NCBI GenBank assembly: GCA_934754475.1
Contig: CAKVHV010000004.1
Coordinates: 58,170 to 122,169 of the forward strand
Direction of reading: 5' to 3'
DNA: 64,000 nucleotides
Source of the DNA: an uncultured Clostridia bacterium
Lineage (GTDB): Bacteria; Bacillota; Clostridia; Christensenellales; UBA1242
The notes under the pieces were generated by a model. The model was not told where the DNA came from. It saw only the letters and a list, made by a program, of their open reading frames with translations, and ran no database searches. The position numbers and the translations under genes were made by a program. Of this stretch, positions 53,219 through 59,750 are shown one piece after another (the stretch's first letter is position 1; every line of letters begins with the position of its first letter).

Positions 53219-53257
53219 GTTCTCGTAGTAAAACGGATATTACGGGGCTCTCCTAAG
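53219..53257 (+). pseudogene. 5' half of a tRNA-Arg (CCU) interrupted after the anticodon
   Basis: 39 nt start with GTTCTCG, contain the D-arm GTAGTAAAACGGATATTAC and end with the anticodon loop CTCCTAAG (CCU). Length and layout match the 5' half of bacterial tRNA-Arg(CCU), as in E. coli argW. After CTCCTAAG the sequence no longer forms an anticodon stem, T-arm or acceptor, so the gene is broken there. This is a likely left junction of the integrated element. Confidence 0.65.
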
Positions 53258-53459
53258 TGTAGAGTTATCCACCTATCAAGGTTGCAAAAAGCCCGTAAAA
53301 TAAAGGGTTTTAGGGTTATCAATATTCAAAAAAACAGTTTTGGTATAGTTTTTGGTATAGTTTTTTTGAAAAATATCTTGTGTTGTATTCAATAAATTGT
53401 AATAACTTTTATAAAGTTGACCGATAGTGAAGTCAAAAAACTACACTAAAAATTATCAT
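53258..53459. other. Putative attachment region between broken and intact tRNA-Arg
   Basis: About 200 nt without a gene. It includes two tandem copies of TTTGGTATAGTTT (from about 53339 and 53352). Confidence 0.5.
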
Positions 53460-53536
53460 GCAGGTGTGGCGTAATAGGATAACGCAATCGCCTCCTAAGC
53501 GATAGATTTCGGATTCGAGTTCCGACACTTGCACCA
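53460..53536 (+). tRNA. tRNA-Arg (anticodon CCU), CCA encoded
   Basis: GCAGGTG pairs with CACTTGC in the acceptor. The D-arm is GCGTAATAGGATAACGC, the anticodon stem-loop ATCGC-CTCCTAA-GCGAT has CCU at positions 34-36, and the T-arm is TCGGATTCGAGTTCCGA. Discriminator A and CCA follow. It reads AGG codons. It differs clearly in its acceptor and stems from the broken tRNA-Arg(CCU) 240 nt upstream, so it is not a simple duplicate. Confidence 0.95.
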
Positions 53537-53540
53537 TGAG

Positions 53541-53564
53541 ACCACCATATATGGTGGTTTTTTC
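53541..53564 (+). terminator. Terminator after tRNA-Arg(CCU)
   Basis: Palindrome ACCACCATATATGGTGGT (53541-53558) followed by a T-run, five bases after the CCA. Confidence 0.75.
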
Positions 53565-53645
53565 TTTTTCTGCAACAATATATGAGCCGTTTTTTAAGTT
53601 TTGGTATAGTAATTTTAACTATACCAGTAAATTTTACTATCCACC

Positions 53646-54044
53646 TTAATATTTACCTTTTTCTTTTAGTCTTTTAATAATTTCTTGTTCCAGTTCATCA
53701 TAATTGATTATATTGTGCCTTCCATTCTTATACACAAACACTTTTCCAGAGTCGCAAATACAATCAATTATATAGTGTTTTATTTTAGTTCTATGGTGTT
53801 TATTCCATTCGTGTATAGCACCAATTTTTGTGCGTATTCGTGGTAGATTTTTACACTCAGTATAATTTTTAGGATTTAAGTGCTTGAGCAAATCTTCAAA
53901 ATCTATCAGCCAATAGTGATTAGATATTGTATGAGATACATTGTTATCTCTACAATAGTATCTTAAATTCAATTTCCTAATAACAGTGTCATTATCTTTT
54001 AATTTGAATGCTCTGTATATTTCTCCTGTATTTAATTTTTTCAT
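53646..54044 (-). CDS. Excisionase-like DNA-binding protein (132 aa)
   Basis: The C-terminal part, RTKIGAIHEWNKHHRTKIKH then GKVFVYKNGRHNIINYDELE, resembles the small winged-helix (MerR/excisionase) fold in which a helix is followed by a GKI...GN wing. The N-terminal part, IYRAFKLKDNDTVIRKL...NHYWLIDFEDLLKHL, looks like a second copy of the same fold. So it may be a tandem-domain DNA-binding protein. It overlaps the next gene upstream by 4 nt. Last gene of the int operon; probable role in excision or regulation. Confidence 0.6.
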   Translation of the reverse strand: MKKLNTGEIYRAFKLKDNDTVIRKLNLRYYCRDNNVSHTISNHYWLIDFEDLLKHLNPKNYTECKNLPRIRTKIGAIHEWNKHHRTKIKHYIIDCICDSGKVFVYKNGRHNIINYDELEQEIIKRLKEKGKY

Positions 54045-54241
54045 TTGTCATTTTCCCTTTTATGAAAGAAATCAAAAACTTCATCTAAATTGATAAGCCA
54101 CGCATTTCCATATTTAATTTTTGTTATTTTTCCTTCTTGACATAATCTTTCTATTAGATATTGTGTTATTGCAGTGTCTTTATCTAACTTTTTTATATCG
54201 TCCATTATTCTTTCTTTTTTTCTTAATCTTGGTATATACAT
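54041..54241 (-). CDS. Excisionase-like protein (66 aa)
   Basis: DKDTAITQYLIERLCQEGKI, then KIKYGNAWLINLDEVFDFF, is the pattern of phage and transposon excisionases (helix-turn-helix with a GKI wing and a final LDxVxxF helix). ATG at 54241 follows TTAGGAGAAAATT; an internal ATG 12 codons later is an alternative. It sits between the integrase and another excisionase-like gene, in the same operon. Confidence 0.68.
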   Translation of the reverse strand: MYIPRLRKKERIMDDIKKLDKDTAITQYLIERLCQEGKITKIKYGNAWLINLDEVFDFFHKRENDK

Positions 54242-54278
54242 AATTTTCTCCTAATAAAAAAAGACCGATTGCTCGGTC

Positions 54279-55694
54279 TTAAACTATGTTATTTAACGCA
54301 TTAACAACTTTTTCTTGTGTATCTGGTATAAAGTGGCTATAAACTTTTAATGTTATAGTGGAATCACTGTGTCCCATATATTTACTAACTGTTTGTATAG
54401 GAACATTTTGAGATAGTAGTAAGCTACAATAAGTATGTCTAAGTCCATGACAGGATACATGCTTGAAACCATTTGTTCTTTCAAATATTCTTAACCAAGC
54501 ACCAACTGTGTCTGTCCCAATAGGTTCTCTATACATATTAACTGCAAGATAATAGTTTTCCAAGTTGTCATCAAAATTTTCGTCAGCTAATCTAAACCAC
54601 TCTTGATATTCTTTTAAGTTTTCAATTAAAGTATCATTTAGTGGTATATCTCTAACAGAAGTTTTTGTTTTTGGTGTTTTTTCATAAGTTCCAAATTCAG
54701 AGCAATGTTGCCTTGCTCTAACAATGTGAACAACTTTTTTATCAAAGTCTATATCACACCATTTCAGTCCACACATTTCACCAATTCTAACACCAGTTAA
54801 AATCATAAATTTCATTACTATTCTTTTGTAAATAATATCTTCATCTAATTTATCTAGTGCAGATATAAAATCTTTTGCTTCCTGTATTGAATAAACTTCT
54901 TTTTCTCGAATTGGTCTAAGACAAGTATTGCTACTTCCTGAGCCAACTTTTGTTTGACATACGGGATTTTTGCTTATCCACTCGTATCTTACTGCCTCAT
55001 TAAAGATAGTTCTTAATACTCGTCTATAACCCTTAATTGTTTCAGTTGAATATTCTCGAGTTGTATTTATTTCTTCAAAATAAAGTGAATATTCTAAACC
55101 ATAAAATTCACAAATCTTCAATGCTTTTGTCTTACTAATATTGCTTTTATTGGTTTTTAAGTTATAAGAAGCACATCTATCAATAATATTTTCTCTTGCA
55201 AGCAATCTAAAATTTACTGTTTTAGGAAGTTGCTTTTTAAGTCTTACGCTACCATAACTTTGCTTTTGATAAGTTTGAAAAGAATTAAGAAACATTTGTA
55301 CATCTCTTATCTTTATACTACTTATAGGTTCTTTGTTAAGACATATTGACTCTAAATATTTGTTAAATCTTGCAATAACATCTTTTGCTCTGAGATAATA
55401 GTTTATTGATAGATTTTTTCTTATGTTGGTAATAAATTCTTCACTTAGTTGTTCAAAAGTTAAAACTCTATTTCTAGAATATTCAGTTTTTTCTTTGTAT
55501 GCTGTCTGTAGTTCTTCTTCTAAATTCATTGAATATTTTTCAACATACTTTTCAAATTTAGCTTCTGTTAAGCCTTTGTCATTATAAATTCGTTTGGTGA
55601 TGATTTTATTCTTACCAGTTTCTATGTCTTTTGCATAAACATTGATTTTGGCTACTAAGCCTTTTTTATTTGTTTCGATTTTGAAATAAGCCAT
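54279..55694 (-). CDS. Tyrosine integrase of the element
   Basis: 471 residues, longer than usual. The N-terminal arm-binding domain (about 1-60) is followed by a core-binding SAM-like domain that carries an extra segment (about 185-220). The catalytic domain has the arginine box TGVRIGEMCGLKWCD, HGLRHTYCSLLL and GHSDSTITLKVYSH with the nucleophile tyrosine. All RHRHY residues are visible. It would recombine the element with its tRNA-Arg target. ATG behind TTAGGAGAAAATT, 9 nt after the excisionase gene upstream. Confidence 0.93.
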   Translation of the reverse strand: MAYFKIETNKKGLVAKINVYAKDIETGKNKIITKRIYNDKGLTEAKFEKYVEKYSMNLEEELQTAYKEKTEYSRNRVLTFEQLSEEFITNIRKNLSINYYLRAKDVIARFNKYLESICLNKEPISSIKIRDVQMFLNSFQTYQKQSYGSVRLKKQLPKTVNFRLLARENIIDRCASYNLKTNKSNISKTKALKICEFYGLEYSLYFEEINTTREYSTETIKGYRRVLRTIFNEAVRYEWISKNPVCQTKVGSGSSNTCLRPIREKEVYSIQEAKDFISALDKLDEDIIYKRIVMKFMILTGVRIGEMCGLKWCDIDFDKKVVHIVRARQHCSEFGTYEKTPKTKTSVRDIPLNDTLIENLKEYQEWFRLADENFDDNLENYYLAVNMYREPIGTDTVGAWLRIFERTNGFKHVSCHGLRHTYCSLLLSQNVPIQTVSKYMGHSDSTITLKVYSHFIPDTQEKVVNALNNIV

Positions 55695-55703
55695 AATTTT
55701 CTC

Positions 55704-55886
55704 CTAATTTCGTTTTTGCCCGATATATTCAAGCAGACTATCCATATCAACCAAGATCTTATTTCCAACTGTGAGAAATTTGATTTTACCTTCTTTACAC
55801 CAAGTTCTAATTGTGTGAACAGTGATTGCTGAACATGGATCATCTGTATGAATATAATCAAAAGCTTTTTTAATACTTCTAAGCAT
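55704..55886 (-). CDS. Excisionase (60 aa)
   Basis: MLRSIKKAFDYIH, SAITVHTIRTWCKEGKIKF and VGNKILVDMDSLLEYIGQ form the typical excisionase helix-turn-helix plus wing. I start at the ATG at 55884-55886 behind CAGGAGGTTAAAT, a near-perfect ribosome binding site. It is the first gene of the xis-int operon and is read from the TGTCATTC-type promoter at 55966-55999. Confidence 0.8.
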   Translation of the reverse strand: MLRSIKKAFDYIHTDDPCSAITVHTIRTWCKEGKIKFLTVGNKILVDMDSLLEYIGQKRN

Positions 55887-55965
55887 ATTTAACCTCCTGA
55901 TAATATTCAAAAATAACTTGTGTTTTGAGTTGCAACTCTCGTTTCGTTCAGTTATTTTCATTTGG

Positions 55966-55999
55966 AGTATATAAAATGCTTTTGAAAAAATGAATGACA
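55966..55999 (-). promoter_or_regulatory. Element-type promoter of the xis-int operon (copy C)
   Basis: Minus strand: TGTCATTC (55992-55999), 20 nt, then TATACT (55966-55971). The start-to-start distance of 28 nt is the same as in the two other copies at 56414 and 58459. The 20-nt spacer is T-rich and shares CATTTTATAT-like sequence with copy B. Confidence 0.65.
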
Positions 56000-56092
56000 T
56001 CATACATCATCATATTGACATTTAGATGTATAGTTTTTGAGCATATTTGAGATTAGTTGATACTTATTTATTTCTACTTGTTCTAAATACAT
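56000..56092 (-). CDS. Small peptide (30 aa) upstream of the xis promoter
   Basis: ATG at 56090-56092 follows AAAGGAGGTTTTAT, an excellent ribosome binding site. The peptide begins MYLEQVEINKYQLISNML and ends at a TGA directly beside the TGTCATTC box. No similarity is recognised. It could be a leader peptide or chance frame. Confidence 0.4.
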   Translation of the reverse strand: MYLEQVEINKYQLISNMLKNYTSKCQYDDV

Positions 56093-56413
56093 ATAAAACC
56101 TCCTTTGTCGATTCTTTTTTTTCGACACCGAAGAACCAATCAGAAATGAACAAAGAAATCAAAGATAAAGAAAAAAATATTGTCTTTGAATTTTTTTAAG
56201 TTTTGAATTTTAAGCAATAATTTTTTCCTTTGAGAGATTTGGGCATTTCTGATAGCCTCTTGCACGAAAAAAAATAACCCCATACCAAAGCGACAAAGGA
56301 GTTTATTGTTAATGAATTAGAACAAGTCCAATCAAGTAAAATCAATTTTATTATTGGCAAAATCAAATTAAAGCAAAATTTAGGCAAGTTGTTGATGTGT
56401 AGTTGTCAAACAA
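56093..56413. other. Divergent control region of the element
   Basis: About 320 nt of AT-rich sequence with no convincing gene. A GTCGATTC/TTCGAC-type inverted repeat lies near 56107-56126. Together with the flanking promoters it separates the integration and the repressor/structural sides of the element. Confidence 0.45.
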
Positions 56414-56447
56414 TGTCATTCTCATTTCTTTTTTTATCTTGTATAGT
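56414..56447 (+). promoter_or_regulatory. Element-type promoter (copy A)
   Basis: TGTCATTC (56414-56421), 20 nt, TATAGT (56442-56447), followed by GGCAGTGTAA. Copy B has AGCGGTGTAA in the same place. It would transcribe the 16-codon frame at 56472 and the LexA-type gene. Confidence 0.6.
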
Positions 56448-56471
56448 GGCAGTGTAAAAGGAGTTTGAGAT

Positions 56472-56522
56472 ATGACTTGTTTATCAAAAATTATAAATTA
56501 CGACAAAGTTCGACCACCCTAA
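56472..56522 (+). CDS. Possible 16-codon leader peptide
   Basis: ATG at 56472 follows AAAAGGAGTTTGAGAT and the frame reads MTCLSKIINYDKVRPP before TAA. It sits right behind promoter copy A and before the repressor promoter. The ribosome binding site is good, but the frame is so short that it could be accidental. Confidence 0.3.
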   Translation: MTCLSKIINYDKVRPP

Positions 56523-56556
56523 ATGGAAATTTTTGGAAAAACATGGCTGGACACCC

Positions 56557-56585
56557 TTGACTTTTTCTATTTATGTGTTTATACT
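56557..56585 (+). promoter_or_regulatory. Sigma-A promoter of the LexA-type repressor
   Basis: TTGACT (56557-56562), a 17-bp spacer and TATACT (56580-56585). The transcription start would fall at about 56592, inside the palindromic operator. Confidence 0.72.
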
Positions 56586-56589
56586 ATGT

Positions 56590-56615
56590 GTATCGTAAAC
56601 ACTTGTTCACGATAC
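56590..56615. promoter_or_regulatory. 26-bp palindromic operator at the repressor gene
   Basis: GTATCGT at 56590-56596 and ACGATAC at 56609-56615 are perfect inverted arms, and the inner AAC.CTT.GTT bases pair in 4 of 6 positions (11 of 13 pairs in all). It covers the transcription start and ends just before the ribosome binding site, the classical place for autorepression. Confidence 0.7.
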
Positions 56616-56630
56616 AAAGGAGAAAATCCC

Positions 56631-57239
56631 ATGAGGAAGAAAAATCAGCAACTTATGGAAAATATTATTGCTTATATTAACGACCAATTTAGTTTGACTG
56701 GCAAAGCACCTGCTATGAGAGAAATTGCAAGTGAGTTTAATATTTCTTCTGGTTGTGTATGTAATTACATTAAAGCAATGGAAAAGAAAGGTTTAGTTTC
56801 TAATAGTGGCGAATATCGTGGTATTAAAACTAAAAAAATGCAAAAAACACAATCAAGTGTCAGTCAAGTTGCCATTGTTGGCTCTATTGCTTGTGGTTCA
56901 CCTATTTTTGCAGAACAAAACATTGAAGGCTATATCTCAATTTCAAATGATTTTCTGGGACATGGAAAATTCTTTGTTTTAAGAGCAAATGGAAACAGTA
57001 TGATAAATGCTGGAATTAGCGATGGAGATTATGTCGTTGTTAAACAGCAAGAAGATGCAAAAGAAGGTCAAATAGTTGTAGCACTTATAGATAACGAAAC
57101 AACTCTAAAAAGATATTATTTAGATAATGAGAAAAGAAAAGTCCGTTTGCATCCAGAAAATGACACCTTGAAAGATATGTATTTCGATCATATTCAAATA
57201 CAAGGTGTTGCAGTTAAGGTTATTAAAGACCTTGCATAA
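56631..57239 (+). CDS. LexA-type self-cleaving repressor of the element
   Basis: 202 residues from the ATG at 56631 behind AAAGGAGAAAATCCC. The N-terminal winged helix (about 5-65, IAYINDQFSLTGKAPAMREI, SSGCVCNYIKAMEKKG) is the LexA DNA-binding type. The C-terminal S24 peptidase has the cleavage-site-like GSIACGSP, the catalytic serine in RANGNSMINAGISDGDYVVV and the lysine in ETTLKRYY. The cleavage pair is Cys-Gly (ACG) rather than the usual Ala-Gly. DNA damage would trigger self-cleavage and element induction. As it sits beside an integrase, it is more likely the element's repressor than the host LexA. Confidence 0.87.
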   Translation: MRKKNQQLMENIIAYINDQFSLTGKAPAMREIASEFNISSGCVCNYIKAMEKKGLVSNSGEYRGIKTKKMQKTQSSVSQVAIVGSIACGSPIFAEQNIEGYISISNDFLGHGKFFVLRANGNSMINAGISDGDYVVVKQQEDAKEGQIVVALIDNETTLKRYYLDNEKRKVRLHPENDTLKDMYFDHIQIQGVAVKVIKDLA

Positions 57240-57385
57240 TTCGGTAATATCGCAGACACGCCCCGTTTTGCGTTATTATATATAGGATAATGAACTAACA
57301 GACTTTGGTGTTGGAGTCCCTAACCGCATACGCAGTTTGTTAAATCTAACTTTTATTATCTACTAGGGAAAAGGAGTGTTTTATT

Positions 57386-57574
57386 ATGAATAAAGTAATA
57401 CTTCTAAAGAAGACAAGAATTAAGTGTCCTGAATGTACAAACTACATCAATGCTGTATCTCAGCCAAATGGCACTATTACTGGGAAATGCCCTGTATGCA
57501 AATCTGTAATTTCTTGCAAACAATGTTCTTCAAAAGAAAAACGCATTAGAATAATTAAAGATTTAGAAAGATAA
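57386..57574 (+). CDS. Small zinc-ribbon protein (62 aa)
   Basis: IKCPECTNYI, KCPVCKSVI and CKQC give three CxxC pairs, enough for one zinc ribbon and an extra pair. The C-terminus is basic (KEKRIRIIKDLER). ATG behind AAAAGGAGTGTTTTATT. A DNA- or RNA-binding regulator of the element is plausible; function unknown. Confidence 0.7.
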   Translation: MNKVILLKKTRIKCPECTNYINAVSQPNGTITGKCPVCKSVISCKQCSSKEKRIRIIKDLER

Positions 57575-57680
57575 ATCTATTTATATCCGTTTACATAACA
57601 AAATTAAGGTCGGGCTGAAATAGTGTCTAAATAAAACCTTGTTCAATATTATGTAAGCAAGATTCGTGTAAAAGGATTCA

Positions 57681-57751
57681 AGTACCTTGACGAATAGTAG
57701 TTCTGTGAAAGGAACTATATACTCGTTGGGGTACTTTTTATTTACTCCAAC
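57681..57751 (+). promoter_or_regulatory. Long hairpin with alternative pairing (attenuator-like or origin hairpin)
   Basis: AGTACC (57681-57686) pairs with GGTACT (57730-57735), enclosing ACGA/TCGT-like and AGTTC/GAACT stems, and is followed by TTTTTATTT like a terminator. A second stem, GTTGGGGTA (57725-57733) with TTACTCCAAC (57742-57751), uses the same bases and would exclude the first. It lies in the 206-nt leader of the next gene. Confidence 0.55.
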
Positions 57752-57780
57752 TTAAAAATTTTAATTTAAGGAGAAAATAT

Positions 57781-58095
57781 ATGACACCTACCACAATCAG
57801 AAATGATTTAAAAGAAATTAGATATTATTATTCAAGACTTTCAGTCTTTGACAAAGCCATTGAGGATGTTGGCAAAAATGTCATACTTGAAAAAATAGAA
57901 AAGTATAACAAAGCTATTTGCTTAGCCACACCAAGACTTTATGACTTATATGTTTCACTATATTTGCAAAATAACACACAAGATTCTCTTTCTGAGAAAC
58001 TTGGCTACACTATTGAAACAATATCAAGGCTTAATAGCCAATTAGTGAAATTTTTTCAAAAAGAATTTATGAAGGAGGAAAAATTAGATGCTTAA
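57781..58095 (+). CDS. Sigma-region-4-like helix-turn-helix protein (104 aa)
   Basis: Residues about 55-95 (PRLYDLYVSLYLQNNTQDSL, SEKLGYTIETISRLNSQLVK) resemble a sigma-factor region 4 or ArpU/RinA-type phage activator helix-turn-helix. The N-terminal half is helical. ATG behind TTAAGGAGAAAATAT. It is the best candidate in the element for an activator of the TGTCATTC promoters, which is inference. Confidence 0.65.
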   Translation: MTPTTIRNDLKEIRYYYSRLSVFDKAIEDVGKNVILEKIEKYNKAICLATPRLYDLYVSLYLQNNTQDSLSEKLGYTIETISRLNSQLVKFFQKEFMKEEKLDA

Positions 58096-58333
58096 TCAAA
58101 AACCAGATTTTCTAGTTGATGCTAATAATGTTTATAGGACTAGATACTATATTATTAAACAAAATATTTCCGTTTCTACAGATAGTGATGGTAATACCAA
58201 TATACACAGTGATGATGTTTACTATCTTAGAAACAAAAAGTTAGATAAACAATTTGATGAATGCTTTGCTGACAGAATTTTACTCAATGGCAAAAGACTT
58301 CATACAACAACTCATACAAAAAGATATGTTTAA
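58088..58333 (+). CDS. Hypothetical protein (81 aa)
   Basis: It overlaps the previous gene by 8 nt and starts behind GAAGGAGGAAAAATTAG, a strong ribosome binding site. Tyrosine-rich, mixed alpha/beta, ending in a basic TTTHTKRYV. No family recognised. Probably part of the early regulatory operon, closed by a terminator 8 nt later. Confidence 0.62.
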   Translation: MLNQKPDFLVDANNVYRTRYYIIKQNISVSTDSDGNTNIHSDDVYYLRNKKLDKQFDECFADRILLNGKRLHTTTHTKRYV

Positions 58334-58340
58334 CACTTAA

Positions 58341-58372
58341 AAGAGCGATCAAATTTGGTCGTTCTTTTTCTT
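58341..58372 (+). terminator. Terminator of the element's early operon
   Basis: AAAGAGCGA (58341-58349) pairs with TCGTTCTTT (58360-58368), with one G-T pair and a T-run. Confidence 0.7.
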
Positions 58373-58458
58373 TTCTATCAAGTCAAATCAATTAAAAATA
58401 AGCCATATCAAAAAGTATCAAAAACTAGGCATTAAACTATCAATAAATACGCAAGTGA

Positions 58459-58492
58459 TGTCATTCAAATTTTCAAATTCCTTTTATATAAT
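58459..58492 (+). promoter_or_regulatory. Element-type promoter of the structural operon (copy B)
   Basis: TGTCATTC (58459-58466), 20 nt, TATAAT (58487-58492), then AGCGGTGTAA. It would drive the genes from 58707 on. Confidence 0.68.
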
Positions 58493-58706
58493 AGCGGTGT
58501 AATCAAAAAACGAAAGGCAAAATTTAGAGCAAATTTCTAAGGCGTGAAATTTCATAAAGGTGGCCACCTACGAACTTACATTGCTACGGAAAAGCGTTTC
58601 AATAAAGTCCTTTCATTAAAGATTACAAACTACAACTTAATATTTTAATCAGCTGAGATAACGGCAACACGGTCAAACACAAAACTATTCTAAAAAGGAG
58701 AAAACA
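58493..58706 (+). other. Long leader of the structural operon
   Basis: About 210 nt between promoter copy B and the first structural gene. It contains TGGCCACC near 58562 and a CTTTCATTAAAG palindrome near 58600, but no gene. Long structured leaders are common where translation or packaging is controlled. Confidence 0.4.
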
Positions 58707-58970
58707 ATGGCAAGCAAAAACTACAATGAAAGGCGTTGGATTGTTCCTAATAAGAGAGCAAAATCTTATGCCGAAGAAAGAAAAGCAAAAGTCCATCAGC
58801 GTGGACCAAAAGAAGGTAAAGAACTAACCGACTATGAAAAAGGTTTGCGTTCAGGCTACCTTCTTGCACAATCAGACCATACAGGTCTTTACAAATATAA
58901 AAAAGCATTGGATGAAGGCAAATCTAAAGCCGAAGCTAAAAAGTATTCAAAACAAAAAGGTAAAAAGTAA
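58707..58970 (+). CDS. Small basic protein (87 aa)
   Basis: About a third of the residues are Lys or Arg, and the tail is KKYSKQKGKK. Recognisable phrases are ERRWIVPNKRAKSYAEERKA and YEKGLRSGYLLAQSDHTGLY. ATG behind AAAAAGGAGAAAACA. No membrane helix. A nucleic-acid-binding role is plausible in a phage of this kind, but the family is not recognised. Confidence 0.68.
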   Translation: MASKNYNERRWIVPNKRAKSYAEERKAKVHQRGPKEGKELTDYEKGLRSGYLLAQSDHTGLYKYKKALDEGKSKAEAKKYSKQKGKK

Positions 58971-58992
58971 AAATTAAAATTTGGAGGAAATT

Positions 58993-59343
58993 ATGGAAAA
59001 GAAAAATCAAAACAAAATCGTAGTTGAAAGAGAAACCTACGAAAAAGACGGAAAGTCATATTTCAGTTATTTCATTAAAGGCAATATTCGTGGCAAGGAC
59101 ATTAGAGTTCTTGTAACCCCACCAGACAAAGGTGGTTATGCAGTATTAGACATTGTTTTTGGTAATGAAATGAAAGCCGACCTTGTTGCAAACCCTTATG
59201 AAATCAAGGACGATTCAGGCAATGTTATCAAAGGCAACACCTATGCTGTTAGAAGTGTTGATGCAGACGGAACTGTTTATGAATGTAATATCAAACCATT
59301 CCGTCAATCAGACAAAGCACTTCTTAATATGCTTATGAGATAA
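58993..59343 (+). CDS. Beta-rich protein, candidate ssDNA-binding protein (116 aa)
   Basis: ATG at 58993 behind TTTGGAGGAAATT. Alternating beta strands with many charged turns (KIVVERETYEKDGKSYFSYF, KDIRVLVTPPDKGGYAVLDI) and no cysteine or membrane helix. Size, beta content and place early in the structural operon resemble the gene V-type ssDNA-binding proteins of filamentous phages. This rests on context, not on a recognised motif. Confidence 0.6.
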   Translation: MEKKNQNKIVVERETYEKDGKSYFSYFIKGNIRGKDIRVLVTPPDKGGYAVLDIVFGNEMKADLVANPYEIKDDSGNVIKGNTYAVRSVDADGTVYECNIKPFRQSDKALLNMLMR

Positions 59344-59368
59344 GCAAATCTAAAATAAGGAGAACATT

Positions 59369-59575
59369 ATGTCAGACAAAGCAAAAATCACTTTAAGTGT
59401 TGTGCTAGGGATTATTGGAGCAATACTTGTGTTCTGCTTAATTGTTTGTATTGGCTGTGCAGTTAATGGACTAACCTTTGGAGAACAGATTTGTTCTTGG
59501 TTTAGTTCTAGTAAACCCGCAGTAGATACAGGTAAAGAGATCGCAGAAGCAGTATCTAATGTTCCTATGGCATAA
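59369..59575 (+). CDS. Small membrane protein (68 aa), candidate coat-type
   Basis: One strong transmembrane helix (about 8-31, LSVVLGIIGAILVFCLIVCIGC) is followed by 37 residues containing SWFSSSKPAVDTGKEIAEAV. ATG behind ATAAGGAGAACATT. Size and single helix resemble coat proteins of filamentous phages, though a basic C-terminus is lacking. Confidence 0.65.
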   Translation: MSDKAKITLSVVLGIIGAILVFCLIVCIGCAVNGLTFGEQICSWFSSSKPAVDTGKEIAEAVSNVPMA

Positions 59576-59589
59576 CAAAGGCTGGTTCT

Positions 59590-59748
59590 ATGAAAGGGAT
59601 ATTATTGACAATTTTAATCATTGTTCTTGTGGTGCTATTTGGCACATGGCCATTGTCAATCCTTGCCAAAATATTTGAGTATCTAGGTCTGGCTCTTGAA
59701 TGGCTGGCAAAAGCACTTAATATCTTTGGATGGAATGGCATTATTTAA
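59590..59748 (+). CDS. Very small hydrophobic protein (52 aa), candidate coat-type
   Basis: ATG at 59590, stop TAA at 59746-59748. MKGILLTILIIVLVVLFGTW is a pure transmembrane segment, followed by an amphipathic helix (SILAKIFEYLGLALEWLAKA). It lies just before a strong terminator, the place of the major coat gene in Ff-type phages. The ribosome binding site is weak (AAAGGCTGGTTCT). Confidence 0.62.
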   Translation: MKGILLTILIIVLVVLFGTWPLSILAKIFEYLGLALEWLAKALNIFGWNGII

Positions 59749-59750
59749 CT

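Larger units (their letters stand above)
53338..53627. repeat. Four GGTATAGT copies flanking the tRNA (candidate integrase arm sites)
   Basis: Copies lie at about 53341-53349, 53353-53361 and 53602-53610 (direct) and 53618-53625 (inverted, ACTATACC). The last two form an inverted repeat around AATTTTA. Repeated 8- to 12-mers on both sides of a tRNA next to an integrase are typical of arm-type recombinase or excisionase binding sites. Confidence 0.5.

Noticed and set aside
56196..56387. Minus-strand 63-codon frame in the element's control region
   Set aside because: No ribosome binding site and unlikely composition; the region looks regulatory.
57240..57385. Small RNA or tRNA-like element between the repressor and zinc-ribbon genes
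   Set aside because: Some GC-rich patches (GCCCCGTTTTGCG) but no stable stem followed by a T-run and no tRNA arms.
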